Positions 1 to 12,675 of a stretch of 64,000 nucleotides of DNA are shown in pieces. The stretch spans positions 310,001-374,000 of the forward strand of contig JACTVC010000023.1 in assembly GCA_018417955.1 (NCBI GenBank). The letters are read 5' to 3'. Numbering within the stretch: the first letter of the stretch is position 1; each line of letters starts with the position of its first letter. A program made the translations under genes and the position numbers. Origin of the DNA: Laccaria trichodermophora (lineage: Eukaryota; Basidiomycota; Agaricomycetes; Agaricales; Hydnangiaceae). Under the pieces are notes generated by a model that searched no databases, was not told where the DNA came from, and saw nothing but the letters and a program-made list of their open reading frames with translations.

Positions 1-885
1 TCGAGGAACTCTTTGCTTGTGAGCGCCCAAACGCTGTAACGGGTGATAACGCCCGCGACGAGCGGGATTCCAAGGTACTAGAAGGAACAAAAGTTACAAT
101 GATAGCGGAAAGGAAGAAGAGGGAGGGCTGACAATAAGCACAGAGATGGCAGCGTCTCGATAAGATACATGGGCGGTATCTTGTCCACCAATAACGTTGA
201 TGAACAGCAGTGCAAAAGGCGAAAACAGCACAATTTGAAGGACCGCATTGAACACCACAAGAATAGCGCAGTAGTCACCATCGCCTCTCGCAAGTTGGTT
301 CCAGATCATGACCATGGCAATACACCGAGCGATACCAACCAGAATCACGCCCGTGCGGTATCCCGGTAAATCGGGAAGCGTGGCCCAGGCGAGCGCGAGC
401 ATCATGAATGGCCCTATAATCCAATTTAGAACGAAGGAGATGCCGAGGTGGATCCATAGGCGTGAAGACGAGAATACTTTTGGGAGGGTTTCGTATTGAA
501 CCTTGGTGAGGATGGGCCACATCATGACTACTAGACCAACGGCGATAGCTGGGAAACTTGGCATCAGAATTAAAAAAATCGTTGATATCTAAGAATAACG
601 TACGAACGGAGACGCTGTCGAACCTAACAGTGTCAAAAGCGTCGCGAATGTGTGGGGCGAATTCGCCAATGACGACCCCGATGATCATGAATATGATGAT
701 AAGGGGAGTCAATAGCCTGTCTAGAAGCCCAAGCTCCTTAAAGATAGCTATATCATAACGTGGTAAGCAGGAAGTCAAAAAGGGTACATCCACCAACACT
801 CACCTTCTGGTCTTATCTGGAGACCCTCCCCATTCGGAGCCCATTCCGTCGGTAATGGAGAGTTTGATTCGAGTTTTTCCTTCAT
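1..885 (-). CDS. ACR3: ACR3-type arsenite efflux transporter (3' end outside window)
   Basis: Plasma-membrane or vacuolar exporter of arsenite (bile/arsenite/riboflavin transporter superfamily). Minus-strand exons by splice phase: 804-885, 604-747, 131-548 and 1-77 (partial). The start at 885 is the first ATG after an in-frame stop and gives an N-terminus beginning MKEKLES. The second exon holds TM1 (LLDRLLTPLIIIFMIIGVVIG). The third exon carries the ACR3 signature region VGIARCIAMVMIWNQLARGD followed by YCAILVVFNAVLQ, the segment that contains the conserved substrate-binding Cys of the family. The last visible exon gives LGIPLVAGVITRYS, typical of the TM after the central loop. The C-terminal helices lie beyond base 1. 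Family assignment is firm; arsenite specificity is inferred from family. Confidence 0.9.
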
Positions 886-1253
886 TGGAGTAGGGAGAAC
901 TTGATAGGAGGAATGACTGAGTCGCTAGATGTGAGAGGGCTGAAGTAGGAGGCATCCTAGTTGTCGACAATATAGTTGCATGAAGAGTTTGATTTTGATT
1001 TTGATTTTGAAAATCTGGATCAGTCACGGTAACGGAATGCGTCACGAACTGGAATGTGCTTGAAAGTTGACATGCGCTTGGAATCATACATACGCCAGAA
1101 AATCAATGCTATAAAACGTGCGGAAAACACACAAAGAAAGAAAATACAACAGAACACGACGCGACATACGTAATGCAAAAACAATCCAATATCTCCAACA
1201 TACCCAACGATTGATATTGAGGGGGAGCCAGCCCAAATCATGTCCAAATCCAC

Positions 1254-4200
1254 TCATACACTCGGCACCAAATTCTCCTTATCCTCCAACACCCCCCTCA
1301 CCTTCTGCACCCCAAAAAACTTCACAGGCGCAAGCGTAGGCGACGCAGGCGGAAGGAGCTGATTCTCAACCTCAATCTCATCAAAGCTCATATCCGTAAC
1401 GCCCCACTCCTCCTCCGGCATCACCTGCTCCAACAAGCTAGGCTGGGCCTTCAACTCCGCGCCCCCCAATCGCATGGGCGAGTCCGCCTCTGACTTGCGA
1501 TTCGCCAGTACGTTCGCGATATAGGACGACGCCAACGACTGCTTTGCTTGTTGGCGCTCGGCGAACGCAGCGGCTGCGCCTCCTGGTGTAGGCTTTGCGG
1601 GCATCAAATTGGAAGAAGGGGGGAGGGTCAAACCCAAGCCCAGAGAATCGAACTTGGAAACGAAGGCTGCGAGGGCTCGACGTTCGTCCTCCAGCTTCGT
1701 CCTGGACTAAAGGGGGGCTCAGTCAACAACGGAAGAAATAACCAGGAAACGAAAAATGTTCTACCTTCTTCTCTTTATCAAGCTCTTTAACAAGCACCTC
1801 AGCCCACCGTTCCTTCTCCTCCCGTTTCCTCACCTCCTCCTCATACTTCTCCACCCACTCCTTCTCCACGTCCTCCCGGACAGCACGCAAAGGCTCGCCA
1901 AGATTCTCCTCATACCCAGCAACAACGATCTCCAGTTCCCTAATAGTCTTACTTTGCTCCGCAATAAGTTTGTCTTTATCACTCTCTGGGGCATTCGCAT
2001 CAAGTGGTGGCCGTGCAGTCAGCGCTGCTTCAAGAGAAAGAATCTGTGTCGCTTGCGACTCTAGCTGTAATCGCGCAGCCAAGAGTTCTTGTTGAAGCTG
2101 CAGGGAAGGAAAATTAGGGTACCGAACTTTTGACGACTCAAGCAGAACGTACTTGGTACGGAGACATGTCAAAGTCAACCTTGACAGGACTAGCAGGTCG
2201 CGAATCGTCTCCCTTAACTTCATCCACCGTCTGACTCGTAAGAATGAGCTTGGTCAATTGTTGGATGCGACCGTTAAGGTCCTTCATAGCCTTCGACTCA
2301 TCCACTTGCTGCAATGGCCACCATTAGTTACTGTATAGCTCAAAACGGGAGGGGGAAACACAAACCTCTCTAGCAGATAGCCTGCGAGAACGGACGGGAA
2401 CCTCTGCCTCCCTTTCCGCCAATCTCTTCTTCAGATCTTCAATTTCCCTTCTATAACGCTCAATGAGAGCTTCAGTATCTACAACCTCCTTCTTTTGTGC
2501 ATGAAGCTTTATTGCACAGAAAGAAGATCAGAACAAAGAACGATGCGAAAGAAAGGAAGACAAACCTGGACATTCTTAATCCGCTTGGCGAAAAGTAAGG
2601 TGCTCGTGCTCTCAGCGACGGCATTGACGTCGGGGTTGATGGTGCAAATAACGCTAATGCGAGCGTTGCCGGAGAGCGAAGGTTGAAGCATCCGGGTCAG
2701 CTTTGAGTTGCGGTAGGGGACATGGTCGCTATTATGGTCAGATGAGGACGGGGTGAACAAAAAATATAAAAAGTCGACCTACCTCTTATTCTTCGCAGCA
2801 TTGTCGGCTAAAGTTCCGATTACGGTTCCAAGTGTTAAGAGACTGTTACATGGGTGTTAGAACATCATACTTGGATTAGGGACACGCGAACCGACCTTGT
2901 GTTGATATACTTCCCCTCCCTGGTACGTTCTTTATCAGAAGTTGCCTTCTCCGAACCAGCGAGATCGATTAGACTCTATAAAATTCGTGAGCGATGCTAC
3001 ACATCTTGGTCAAACTGTTGATACTCACAAGGACTGAAGTTTGAACGCTCCTGCCTCCTCTGGCTTGCAGCCTTGGACCACCCGGTCCGGGAGTTTGCCT
3101 CCCATTAAGCCCAGGGGTCTGTCGCCCATTCAAACCTGGGGTATGTCGTCCGTTCATCGCAGGACTGGAGGACTGAACCTCGTCATCATCGTCTGACGAA
3201 GTTCCGCTACCCCTCTCCCGACTCTCAACCACCAAGCGGAAAACGCTGTGACTTCGGCTACTCCTGTCGTTCCAGTCCGTACATGCAGTCCGCCTATTAC
3301 CTTCGCCACGCTTGAGAACTTCTTTGACGCCTTTAAGACTTGTCACCACCTCTTCACGCAACGGCGTAAGTATAACATCTCCACCGCTGCCGCCTTGGAT
3401 TTGTACGGGATTGGCAGCCGCCATCGACGGAGGCGCTAGTAAATCGTGAATAGCCTCGTTGTATATCTCGAGATACGAGCAACGAAGGAGGTATTCGCGT
3501 GTGGGTGTTCGTCTGATGAAAGCAAAGACATCTCGCATCGCACGGGGGATGATACCTGGTTCAGCATCATCTCCACTCAAAGTGAAGGTTTTTCCGGAGG
3601 CGGTTTGTCCGTACGCGAAGATGACGGCGTTGTAGCCTTCCATGGCTGCTTGTACATGAGAGCGGGCGACTGTTGTATAAATTGGTTTGTTGGGAGTGCC
3701 GGTGAGGATGGCGTCAAAGTTGAAGGATGCAGCTGGGTTGCCTGATGAGGCGTTTTTGGCATGTGCGGGGTCGAGCTTGATGGTGTTGGAACCGGGAGTG
3801 GGTACCCACGCAGAAGTTGATTCTGTGGGACGTATTCTACGAGGTCTCGTTGAGCGACAACCTACATGATAAAGATATTTTGAACATACCGGATAGAAAC
3901 CATGACTTTGTCTTCTTTTCCATGGTCGAGCTCAGCTGCTCTGAGCCACGCCTCGTCAATCTCACCTGACACATCGCCAGGTTCAACCGACTGAAAATCA
4001 ACCAAAACTTGCTCAGGGTCCACGTTGCTAACATCCATTTCGCTGGCTGCTGGCAACAAAGAGGGGCTATCCGCCCTACGTGGCGTCACAGGCGTCCTTG
4101 GACGGCTGGTCGTACCCTCTTTCTTCGTTGGGGTGCCTGGTACTGGTGCTAAGACCGTCTTGGTCTTGCTGAAGTTTTTGGAGCGAGATTCGACGGATAA

Positions 4201-4425
4201 AGGTGCCTTGTACTTCTTATGAGTAGAGGAAAGGAGGCTGGAGTTGCTGTTGGTGCGTGCTATACGCGTTGTGAGGTCCGTGGAGGGCGTTGACGACGTC
4301 GAGGCCATTGAGAGTGGCCGTCTTGGGGTAAATGGCGCTGGACGGCCGAGTTTTGAGCCGGAAGGGGTGCTTGGAACGGCCATCTTGTCTTGCTTCAGTG
4401 TTCTTGTTTCGGGAATAGGCGTCAA
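1254..4425 (-). CDS. Kinesin-7 (Kip2/CENP-E-like) microtubule motor
   Basis: Plus-end-directed kinesin with an N-terminal Ser/Thr/Pro-rich extension of about 170 residues, then the motor domain, then coiled coil. The motor starts at VSIRIRPTES (exon joined across a short intron near 3870). It has the P-loop GQTASGKTFTL, the switch I region NDRSSRSHSVFRL, and a distal motor block HVPYRNSKLTRMLQPSLSG ending in FAKRIKNVQ. C-terminal exons are rich in Glu/Lys/Gln heptads (about 1750-2460). The tail contains S/P motifs and ends KENLVPSV. At least eight short introns interrupt it. ATG at 4425 or 4383 could be the start; both precede the same S/T-rich region. The extended N-terminus and the motor sequence favour the Kip2/CENP-E class over kinesin-1 or -5, but subclass is an inference. 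Confidence 0.85.
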
Positions 4426-4606
4426 GAAAAGCTAGTCAATCCAGAAATCATGAAGTTGTGAGCAAGTTGCGAGTTGGTGTGAGGAAAGGCGTTCAACACG
4501 AACGAACCATCACGTGGTCGCGATACTGTTATGTAATCTTTCCTCCACCATCACCATCACCATCATCCATCGAGAACAGCTCGTATCAATAACTTGAAGC
4601 AAAACG

Positions 4607-4630
4607 TTTTTTTTTTTTTTTTTTTTTTTT
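4607..4630. repeat. T24 homopolymer in kinesin upstream region
   Basis: An uninterrupted run of 24 T on the + strand, about 180 bp upstream of the kinesin start. Just before it (about 4540-4562) is a short CAT/CAC triplet repeat. Poly(dA:dT) tracts of this length commonly exclude nucleosomes in fungal promoters; that role is inferred. The rest of 4426-5260 shows no gene. Confidence 0.8.
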
Positions 4631-5260
4631 CAAAAACACACTCTTCTGCTGTTTCTTTCGTTATGGGTTTCACGCACAATGGATGGTCGATGACTCGCGG
4701 CGTGGGGCGTGGGGCTTTCGCTGCCTCGACATCGCAATCACGACAGTGGTGAGATCGCGCTCCATATCCCCTATCGTTCTTACGCCATTGAACAGCTGTC
4801 TTTCAGGACCTTGATTCTGACTGTGATTCGAGTGATAGCTAATTTTAACAAATCAACCATCCTGATTTTCTCACCTCCTCTGCCGCCCTCCTTGTTGTAG
4901 GTTTCTTCAGTTTAAGAACCTATCAAGTAACATTCCTACCGGTATGTGTTCGTAGGTATACGCTCTTCGTTGAGTTGAATCCTACCCGATGCTAATGCCT
5001 CTCAGTGTTCACCAGGTTATGCGCGGAAATGCTGTTCATGATCACGTCATGACATTGACGCCCAATCCCTGCAGGTCTGCCGAAGATTCAGATTGGTGGC
5101 TATTCACTGCAAACTATTCATCGACATAGGAAAAAAAAATTAACTGCATACTACAAAAAGTTGGATTAAGAGCACTAATGACCATCTCGCAGGACTCCAG
5201 GAGACTGCGCTCGATTCACCATTCCGCAAACCTGTCTCGCAGCAGCGCTAACATGCAGAC

Positions 5261-5407
5261 GCTAAGGTACGAGGCGTTCCCGGACAAAGGGAATACTACT
5301 ACCCGTCTCATGATTTTCCTGACAACGCAATAGGCGATCTGCACGACGCTAAGGTACGAGGCGTTCCTGGACAAAGGGAATACTACGATGAGTCTCATGA
5401 TTTTCCT
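5261..5407 (+). repeat. Two direct 60-bp copies upstream of the GPCR gene
   Basis: Copy 1 is 5261-5320 and copy 2 is 5348-5407, both starting GCTAAGGTACGAGGCGTTCC and ending in a shared TCTCATGATTTTCCT. They differ at only a few positions and are separated by 27 bp. They lie 136-282 bp upstream of the receptor start, so they may be a duplicated promoter segment. No ORF uses them. Confidence 0.8.
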
Positions 5408-5542
5408 TCTCTTGGCACTTACGGCTGACGCTTTTACAATTGTTGTGACGGTGGGGGCTATGTCAAGTCCCAACATTAAAGCCTGCCTCCGCGATGTCCA
5501 ATACTCTGGGAACCTTTTCTTCCCTCATCGCATCCACCTACA

Positions 5543-7083
5543 ATGAATGCCACCAATGTTCCGGCGGTGCAAAGCAGCATGATATGCACGCCTGAACAAT
5601 ACAATACATCTCTCAGCGACCCCCTGATACACTGTCTAACGAGAGGGGACACCATTGGTCTCACAGTACGTACTACGGTATCGACGTGATTTAAAAGTCC
5701 AGCTTGATGACCACTCTCCACGTAGCTTGATGCTCAAGCCGGCCTTCTCAGTTTGTTAGCTGTTCTATATGTTTTTTTGATCATTATTGTACGTGCCTCG
5801 GACCTCCTCTTGTGGAAGAGAAACTGAGCAACCTTATTTCCCTCTTAAAGCGCAACGTCATTTATCGTTTCCGGCGCCGTCGTGGCGCATCGACGAGAAC
5901 ATGGTACATCTTTCATAAGCCGATGGATATTCTCATGGTGTGTCATAAACTTAGCCTTCATATGGACTGATCATCCATTGAATTTTACAACACAGCTCTC
6001 CTTGTTCATTGCGGATTTATTGCAAGCCATCGGTTCGGTGATGGATCTGAAATGGGTTGGCAGCGGCCACCTTGAAGTTGGCCAGTTTTGCTCAACTCAA
6101 GGTGATTTTTTATTTGCTTCGCCGCCTGGATGATGCAAGAGGCCTCATCAAACTACCTTAGGAATTCTCAAACAGTTGGGTGAGGTTGGGGTTGCTTTGA
6201 GTACCCTCGTAAGTTGCCCCAGTGTCCCCGTCGTAATACTTTCTTAACATATGGACCAGGCCATCGCTGTATACACCTTTATTGGTGTCTGGATGGGTAG
6301 AACGATAGAATCAAAGAGAGTCACTGGTGCCATCATTGGCATCATCTGGTTTTGCATCGGTCTCTTGACATTACTTGGTAATGTCTTGAACGATAGAGCC
6401 AGGGAAGGATTCGAAAGGCCAACCCCGGTAATTCCCCTCTATTCGATTATATTTCTCTCCCTGTTGATGTACTTACCCTGCAGTACTGGTGCTGGATCGG
6501 GGAACCTTTCTTCATGTGGCGGCTCTTTGGTGAATATTTTGTGGATGTGGATCACACTCCTTGTCTCCATCGTCGCCTACATTCCCCTCTATTTCTGGAG
6601 TCGCGGAAACATCACCTTTGATGGTGATTCATGGTGGAAGTTCACCATACAGCGTGCTGACCCTTCTGACGAGATCAAAACTATCCAGCGCCATTCATCA
6701 ATAATGCTTTTGTAAGTCAAGAACTTCGCCTCTTACCATCATGATTAACCTTATTAAATAGGTACCCGGCCATTTATGGCTTGATTACCTTACCACTAAG
6801 TGTTGTGCGATGGACAGGATTCATACAGCAACGACGCGGACTTGTCAACACCATTCCTTCCGCTGCCACATTTGCTGTCATGGCAATTTTTAGTCTGAGT
6901 GGTGCCTGTAACGCCATCCTCCTTCTCACAACACGTCCGGAATCTGGCCTTTTTAGTAGGATCAACCACGATCATATGGGTTTCGCTCCATCTTCTGTGC
7001 CACTTCAACCAAGGGAAACATCAGCTCCGGATTTCACTGTTGAGGCTGAGGAGAACGTTCTCGGAAGGCTCCCATCTCGTTGA
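5543..7083 (+). CDS. Seven-TM cAMP-receptor/Git3-like GPCR, frameshifted in exon 7
   Basis: Exons: 5543-5665, 5726-5788, 5851-5937, 5996-6101, 6162-6208, 6260-6427, 6484-6711, 6762-7083. All phases agree except one. The first exon gives MNATNVPAV and an extracellular N-terminus with NxT/NxS sites. TM1 is AGLLSLLAVLYVFLIII. Intracellular loop 1 is Arg-rich (RFRRRR). TM2-3 contain PMDILM, LSLFIADLLQAIGSVMDLKW, FCSTQG and LGEVGVALSTLAIAVYTF. Exon 7 starts YWCWIGEPFFMW, a hallmark of fungal cAMP-receptor-like GPCRs. Within it, GEYF (6532-6540) is followed one base out of frame by WMWITLLVSIVAYIPLYFW, so one base too many lies in the TTTTG at 6537-6541. Without it the protein would be 380 residues. 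It is either a mutation, a pseudogene lesion or an assembly error. Ligand unknown. Confidence 0.8.
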
Positions 7084-8479
7084 CCTGTCATTTGTTTTCT
7101 ATGTGAAGCAAATTGGCTGTAACGGACGTCACCCCTTCCGAACACAATCAGATTCATTAGTATCTTATTGTCTATGTACTTATGTGCACCCCACGTTGAC
7201 TACCTTCCATCCACAGAATCACAATATTTCCAATACTTAGATTCTCGTCGGCCTTCACCTTTCCCTTGTACACTGTTCCCTCATCCCGGGCCGAACCCCT
7301 ATACTTACCAGTATATAAGTCCCTCATTTCTTCCTAGAGCACAGTCTTGAACTGTCTATTTTTTTGCTACCCCCTCAGTGTGCTGGTACTACACCTTTGT
7401 TACTTTTCAGTTATGTATCTATCATCACCTTGGCGGTCTATAAATAAAAAGTATATTTTATCAATCACTACTTACCCTTTAATTTAGCCGGTGTGCTGGC
7501 TTTGTTAACAACTCGCGCCAACACTTTGCGTCTAATTTTTGACATGAGGTTCCCTTTGATTTTTCTATGTGGCATTGGCTAGCCTAGCATTTCAAGAGTA
7601 CACGGTTGTAGCATGTTATTTCAAGCGCTGCCCCGGAATTCTTTTACAAGGTATTCTCTGATAATCTTGTTGGCACTGTTATTCGTACATTTATGGTGTT
7701 TGACCAGATCTATTCAAATTGCGCCCACCCTGGTCAACAAAATACACAAAGGCCGGTCACGGTTATGATCCCCGCGCAAAAGCAGTCAAAATACGTATCT
7801 AGGGTAATCCAGCAAAAGACCCACATATCGGCGCACCTTGGCCGCTCAACAAAACCATTACTTGTTTTTCCAGCGATAGCCGAACTACTGCTAGCTAGCC
7901 CATCAACCCTTCTCATCGGCCGAGAGGACTGCAGAGCCATTGTCTCCATCCACGCTTTACCAAAAATAATAGCCGAGCGTGTGTAAGTACTAGGTGGAAG
8001 TAGGACATCGCAAGATAACACTGAACACCAGAAACGTTTGTGATTACCCAAAAGAATAGCCGAGCGCATGTAAAGAGGTGTTTGCAAGATAGCTACCACA
8101 ACTTCCCCTATCCCAGGGAGGTCCTGGGACAGCGATGTATAAGGCAAGGTCATATGGCGGAATGACAGCATGTCGATAAGGCAATGTCAGAAATCAGACT
8201 GACGCAAGTCGTAACGTGGAACCGCCCACCAAAAGCATGAGGCACGAGATCGTTAAATACGCGGTCCGCCATTCAGGCCCATTCTCCCACACCCTTTACC
8301 TTGATCTTATCGCCTTTCCTCTGGCGCGCTACTGACAACAACGGATTTATTGTAGATGAGCGCGGTTGGCTCAAGTTAAGCGACGCTTAGATAGAATGAC
8401 GTGAGTATGGCCATAATCGGCGATGTGCTTATAACGCCCGTGCTTCAAGTTTGCATCCATGAAGTCACTTCATGGACGT
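7084..8479. other. Intergenic region between convergent genes, no gene seen
   Basis: The 3' ends of the GPCR and GFA genes face each other here. A short repeated phrase (AATAGCCGAGCG plus flank) occurs near 7967 and 8055. A 145-codon minus ORF at 7734-8171 contains both copies and has no recognisable domain, so I treat it as chance. Confidence 0.5.
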
Positions 8480-9212
8480 TCATTCCTTGTATAGGCCATG
8501 CTTTTTATGCCAGCTTTCTATAGATTCTGGTCCATAATTGTCATAGACCTCCTTCTTTCCCTCAGGAAGACGGACATATTCGGGCTTCGAATCCAACTTG
8601 ACGCAAACCTGGGTCGTCGGGTCAGGGTAGTCGCGAGGATGTAGATATATAATTTCTTACCATGGTATCGGGGACTTCCAATTCAGGTGAATCGATTGCT
8701 GAAGCGAAGGGGTGAATTAAATCAGGCCTAGAAACACATGTACACCAAGTAAGGAATCATCAACGCGCGAATGAAGTGCCAAACAATGGCTATTTATCGT
8801 ACCAAGTCTCGTCGTACAACCAAAGCATGGTCGAGCATTTAGAACAAAAGTTCCGTTTTGATGAAGCGATATATTCTTCCTTGGTGTCACGATTCATGAC
8901 CGCCTTGTACACGCTGGAAAGTTGTTCATGACAGACCAATCAATACAATAACAGAACCGAGATTGTACCGAATATTTTCCTTGCCTTCGACTCGAAGGGT
9001 ATTGCTGTGTCCACCGAGATTTATAGATCCTCCAACTCCGCCGACCTTACGACAGATCGAGCAGACGCAAAGCTACGCGAATTGGTGTATAAATTAGAAG
9101 GCTTCACGGAGTCCCCAAGCCCGAAAAATACCTGATATGGGACCGGTGTACTCGACTGGACGGAGAACTTTACGGAGCCACAGTGGCAGCTACCCTTGAG
9201 CTCGACTGGCAT
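8480..9212 (-). CDS. GFA/CENP-V-domain protein (glutathione-dependent formaldehyde-activating family)
   Basis: Small zinc-binding protein of the GFA (Mss4-like fold) family, 163 residues. Minus-strand exons 9132-9212, 8969-9072, 8803-8913, 8661-8727, 8480-8608, all in consistent phase. Start at 9212 gives MPVELKGSCHCGSVKFSV. The zinc ligands are visible: CHCG in exon 1, CVCSICRK in exon 2 and FCSKCSTMLW in exon 3. Exon 4 has HPFASAIDSPE, the usual end of the fold, and exon 5 gives the fungal tail KPEYVRLPEGKKE. Fungal members are often annotated as DUF636 or GFA; few are true formaldehyde-activating enzymes, so the substrate is unknown. The gene looks intact. Confidence 0.88.
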
Positions 9213-10073
9213 TGTCTTGGTTGAAGATGTGTTGCACAAGCGGACTTTAGCTTGCGGTACTAACCGCCGACCCAAGTATATAGAGCGCTGTTCATATTTA
9301 GATCGTAGTATTGGAAAAAATTCGCACTTACAGGAGCTTTGGGATGGGATGACGGGTCCGTGCGCTATGTGCGCGGTCTGAAATTCGTCGGTGATAGCGG
9401 CTAACGCCGAAGAGGTATATAAACCTTATTTTGAGAATTTTTTTTTTCTTCACGAAGAATGCCACGCTGGTCGTTGCGATGACTTCTACCGTCGACACAG
9501 TGCCTTAGACTCCCAGAGTCTTCCTTCTTCAAGAGCAACACCAGAGCTAGGAAATGTCTCGGTTCAGATACCCATGTCGGGGCATGTCGATTTTATGCTG
9601 GGATAGTCATTTTCGTGTTTGGAGTCGGTTGTACTTTGTAAATAGAGGTGAGCCGCTCTATCAATTAATTTGCTTCTCCCCCCTTCTTCGTTACCAATGA
9701 TTCCAAAATTTAAACTGATTTTAATGAGTCCAACTCGCCTTCGGGTGGGACTGACGACCACTTTATGCTGAGACCTTTGCCTTGCCTCCTTCATTTCCGT
9801 CTATTACAAGTACTGACATTCACCTTCGCTAGGTAAAAATTTACTTTATGTTACGACCAACTCGCCAACTTGGCATATATATATAAGCTTTCGTGACCAC
9901 ATCAACACGTCATAAGCTGTCGTCTCCGCAAGTTCTAAGAGAGGCTATCTATGTAAAGAAAACGAACGCGCATAGGAATACATGGGTGGTACCTGGCAAC
10001 AAGCTATTGATACACTGAAGTTTCATAGATAATGTTGAGCATAAGATGAAACCCTCAGTCTGACCGGCGCCGC
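9213..10073. other. Intergenic region, no gene seen
   Basis: Lies upstream of the GFA gene and downstream of the transcription-factor gene. Short ORFs on both strands (for example 9391-9606 +) carry no motif. TATA-like ATATATATATAAGC occurs near 9880. Confidence 0.4.
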
Positions 10074-12675
10074 CTAATCAACGAAGGAACGGGGTATGTG
10101 GCTGGACGAAAAGGTTGATCTTGTGAATGGCGCCTGATCGGGGGGTGGTCCAACCTCAGGCCACAGTTGACTGGGTAAAACTTGGGTGCCATTTCGAAGG
10201 CACATTCTGATGTGGTCAAGCCAAGCCTTCAACACATCGTACCTATCACCCGCCTCGCCTTCCAAAGGACCCGTCTGCAGCGTCGAATCCTGCATACCCA
10301 GCAGGGAGAAATGCGCAAGCCAATACAAGGGCAGCGCGTCACAGACGAACGGAGTTTCCAACCCATTTTTTTCAAACCGATTCACTTCTGGTCCGCCGAC
10401 CCACAATCGCAGCCAGTTGTAAAGCTGATACTGACTGGAAAGGGTAGTTGGTGTTGTATGGGTGAAGAGGTCTTGGCTCGGATATAAAAATATATCGCGA
10501 AGGATGGTATATATGAGAATGAAGTGGGAAAAGGGATTGAGTGACGGGCATGGCACTGAAGAACCGACTTGGTTGAGCGTAACAAAGGCGGCCTGCGCAG
10601 ATACGCCGGATAGCCGTATTTGCCCAGTTCCATAGGGCGAGGGCGTTTGTAGAGCTTGGAGCCATTCATTGACGCTTCCGGCGTTCCACAGCGTATCATC
10701 GCATGGTAGATTCACTTCGAATTCGGATGGATGGAACGAGGGTGTCGAGGAAAAATTGATACAGTTGGAACAATCCTGCACGTACGCAAGAAATATCGCG
10801 CTGAGATTGTTTTGAGATATTTTCCGAGGAGCGATCGGAAGACTTACCGCTTGAGCGTTTCATAGCGCGCCCAATCCGCCCAACTCCCATCCAGATTATA
10901 TGAGCTAGTCAGGTCTGGAGGCGTCCAGGAGCTCAAAAGCCTAATTAAACCCGTCCTTCTGATCATCTACGAACCCAGCGCTAAGGAATGCACAGCCCGT
11001 CACGGATTTAGGACACACTCACCGGAACCAGAATCCCGTGATACATCCTCGTGGAAGAATTCTGATGAGACTGCGGCCTCAGCATTCCTATCGACTGTAA
11101 TAAAACGGCCGCCAATATCAGGAAAACCTGGTCCTTGAGGCTACAGGAAGGTTTCGACTAGTAGACTTATGAGTATCACTTTCCTCGGATCAGGTCCGAA
11201 GGGCCTACGAATTCCAGGATAAGTGCCTCTTGGGAATCCACCAGCGTCTGGTTGACGAAATCCGACGCCGAAAAGCCCTTCACAAATAGAGCGCCACATG
11301 CTTGCATTGCGCGAATCAGAATCGCCGGCTTGCCCTCCATCCTCCACGTTGGACGGTGGATAATTGGAATTTGTGAAGAAAAGGCTGAGAAGAACATATA
11401 TACTAATTTTGTTATGACCATTTCCCCGTTTTTTTTAGGAACGTAATGTCGACTCACGGTATTGGGTTAAGTCCTCGGTGGGAACTTCGTCGCTATACAG
11501 TAGTCCCGAGGAATCATGATAGGGTACTATGGGCATGGACGTGGTAAAGTGATGTCCTGATACGGAATCGCTTGAAATCGGCAGTTCCAGGGTCGAAAGA
11601 TTGTGGACCATCCCCCCAGACTTCTCCAGTGGGGAACTGTAGACTGGCGAAAGGTGGTCTTCATTACCATACGGAGCCCGCGTATCTTTGCCCTCGACCC
11701 ATCTTTCATAGTCTCTATGAATTCCCAACTCTGACAAACAGGACGAAATACCGTCGTCGATAAGGGGAGCATCAAATTCATCCTTTGAAAAGAACTGCAA
11801 TTGCGGATCGAGTTTTAAGGCTTGGAAACCCAAGTCAAAGGCGCTCGCTATGCTGACGGGGGTTTCGAAGAGATCCGACGGCGAAGAGGAGCACGAGGAA
11901 GACGACGAGGATTGAGAACATTCCAAAAGTCCGAGGCCTGAAGAAGTAGTATCTAGCTGGGTCGTCGATAGAGAGGGGTTAAATGATAGAGGTGGGGATG
12001 AGCTGTCGGCACCCAGCGGATAGAGGTTTGAGTATGGGAGAGATGCCGAAGAACTCTGGAATATCGTGCTGTGCGCATCGACGGGGGGCTCTGCAATCGC
12101 GGTGTATACGGGAGGCTTCTGGGAAGCGAACTTTTTATTTCTAGATGTTTCGGGATCGTTTATAAAAATGCATTCACGTCCGCGGGAAGAGCATTTGGAA
12201 CAAGGATATTGTAAGTTGCATTTTACTTTGGATTCGGCGCATGCCTTGGAAAGAATTCGGTTTGAGGGGAGGAAGTCTATAATAGGACTCGCGACGTACT
12301 TGACACGATTTGCGCCGCGATTTGTTCATATTTCTGCTGATATCAACGAGAGATGATTAGGGCCATTCTGATGGCACAGTAACAATACGCACGAATCACC
12401 GCAGGTGCGTTTATGCCGAGTGAGTAAGTCGCTCCTCGTGAATTCCGCATGACAGACCTAGTGACATTGATACGACTGAAGGTTAGAAAGAAGTTGGAAC
12501 ATGCGTACGTTGCACCGGTGTGACCGCTCGTTAGTATCTGCACCGAGTAGGTAAGAAGTTTGGTAAAGATATCAAGGGAAAGCTCACGTGAACGTAGATG
12601 TCGATTTAAATGGGTAGTTCTTGTAAATTTAGCAGGACAGAGCGAACAATACTTGGTCTGGGGGAGAGAAGGCAT
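10074..12675 (-). CDS. C2H2 + Zn2Cys6 transcription factor with fungal-specific TF domain
   Basis: Nuclear DNA-binding regulator. From the start at 12675 the first three exons encode two C2H2 fingers: YCSLC...HLNRHLRSH, then, after two introns, HRCNVCHAEF...LLTRHKRTC. Next comes a Zn2Cys6 cluster: RRKSCQACAESKVKC, then CNLQYPCSKCSSRGREC, followed by basic residues. Downstream is a long Ser-rich acidic linker (about 11435-12150). The fungal-specific TF (Fungal_trans) region follows: IPIIHRPTWR, AMQACGALFV, GLIRLLSSW and, in the last exon (10074 to about 10781), LYNWLRLWV and LPLYWLAHFSLLG. Several 50-60 nt introns. This C2H2-then-Zn2Cys6 layout occurs in basidiomycete regulators. Its target is unknown; it is 2.6 kb from the PKS, divergent from it, so local regulation is possible but unproven. 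Confidence 0.85.

Noticed and set aside
7734..8171. Minus-strand ORF of 145 codons
   Set aside because: Contains a short internal repeat, no recognisable motif, in a convergent intergenic region.
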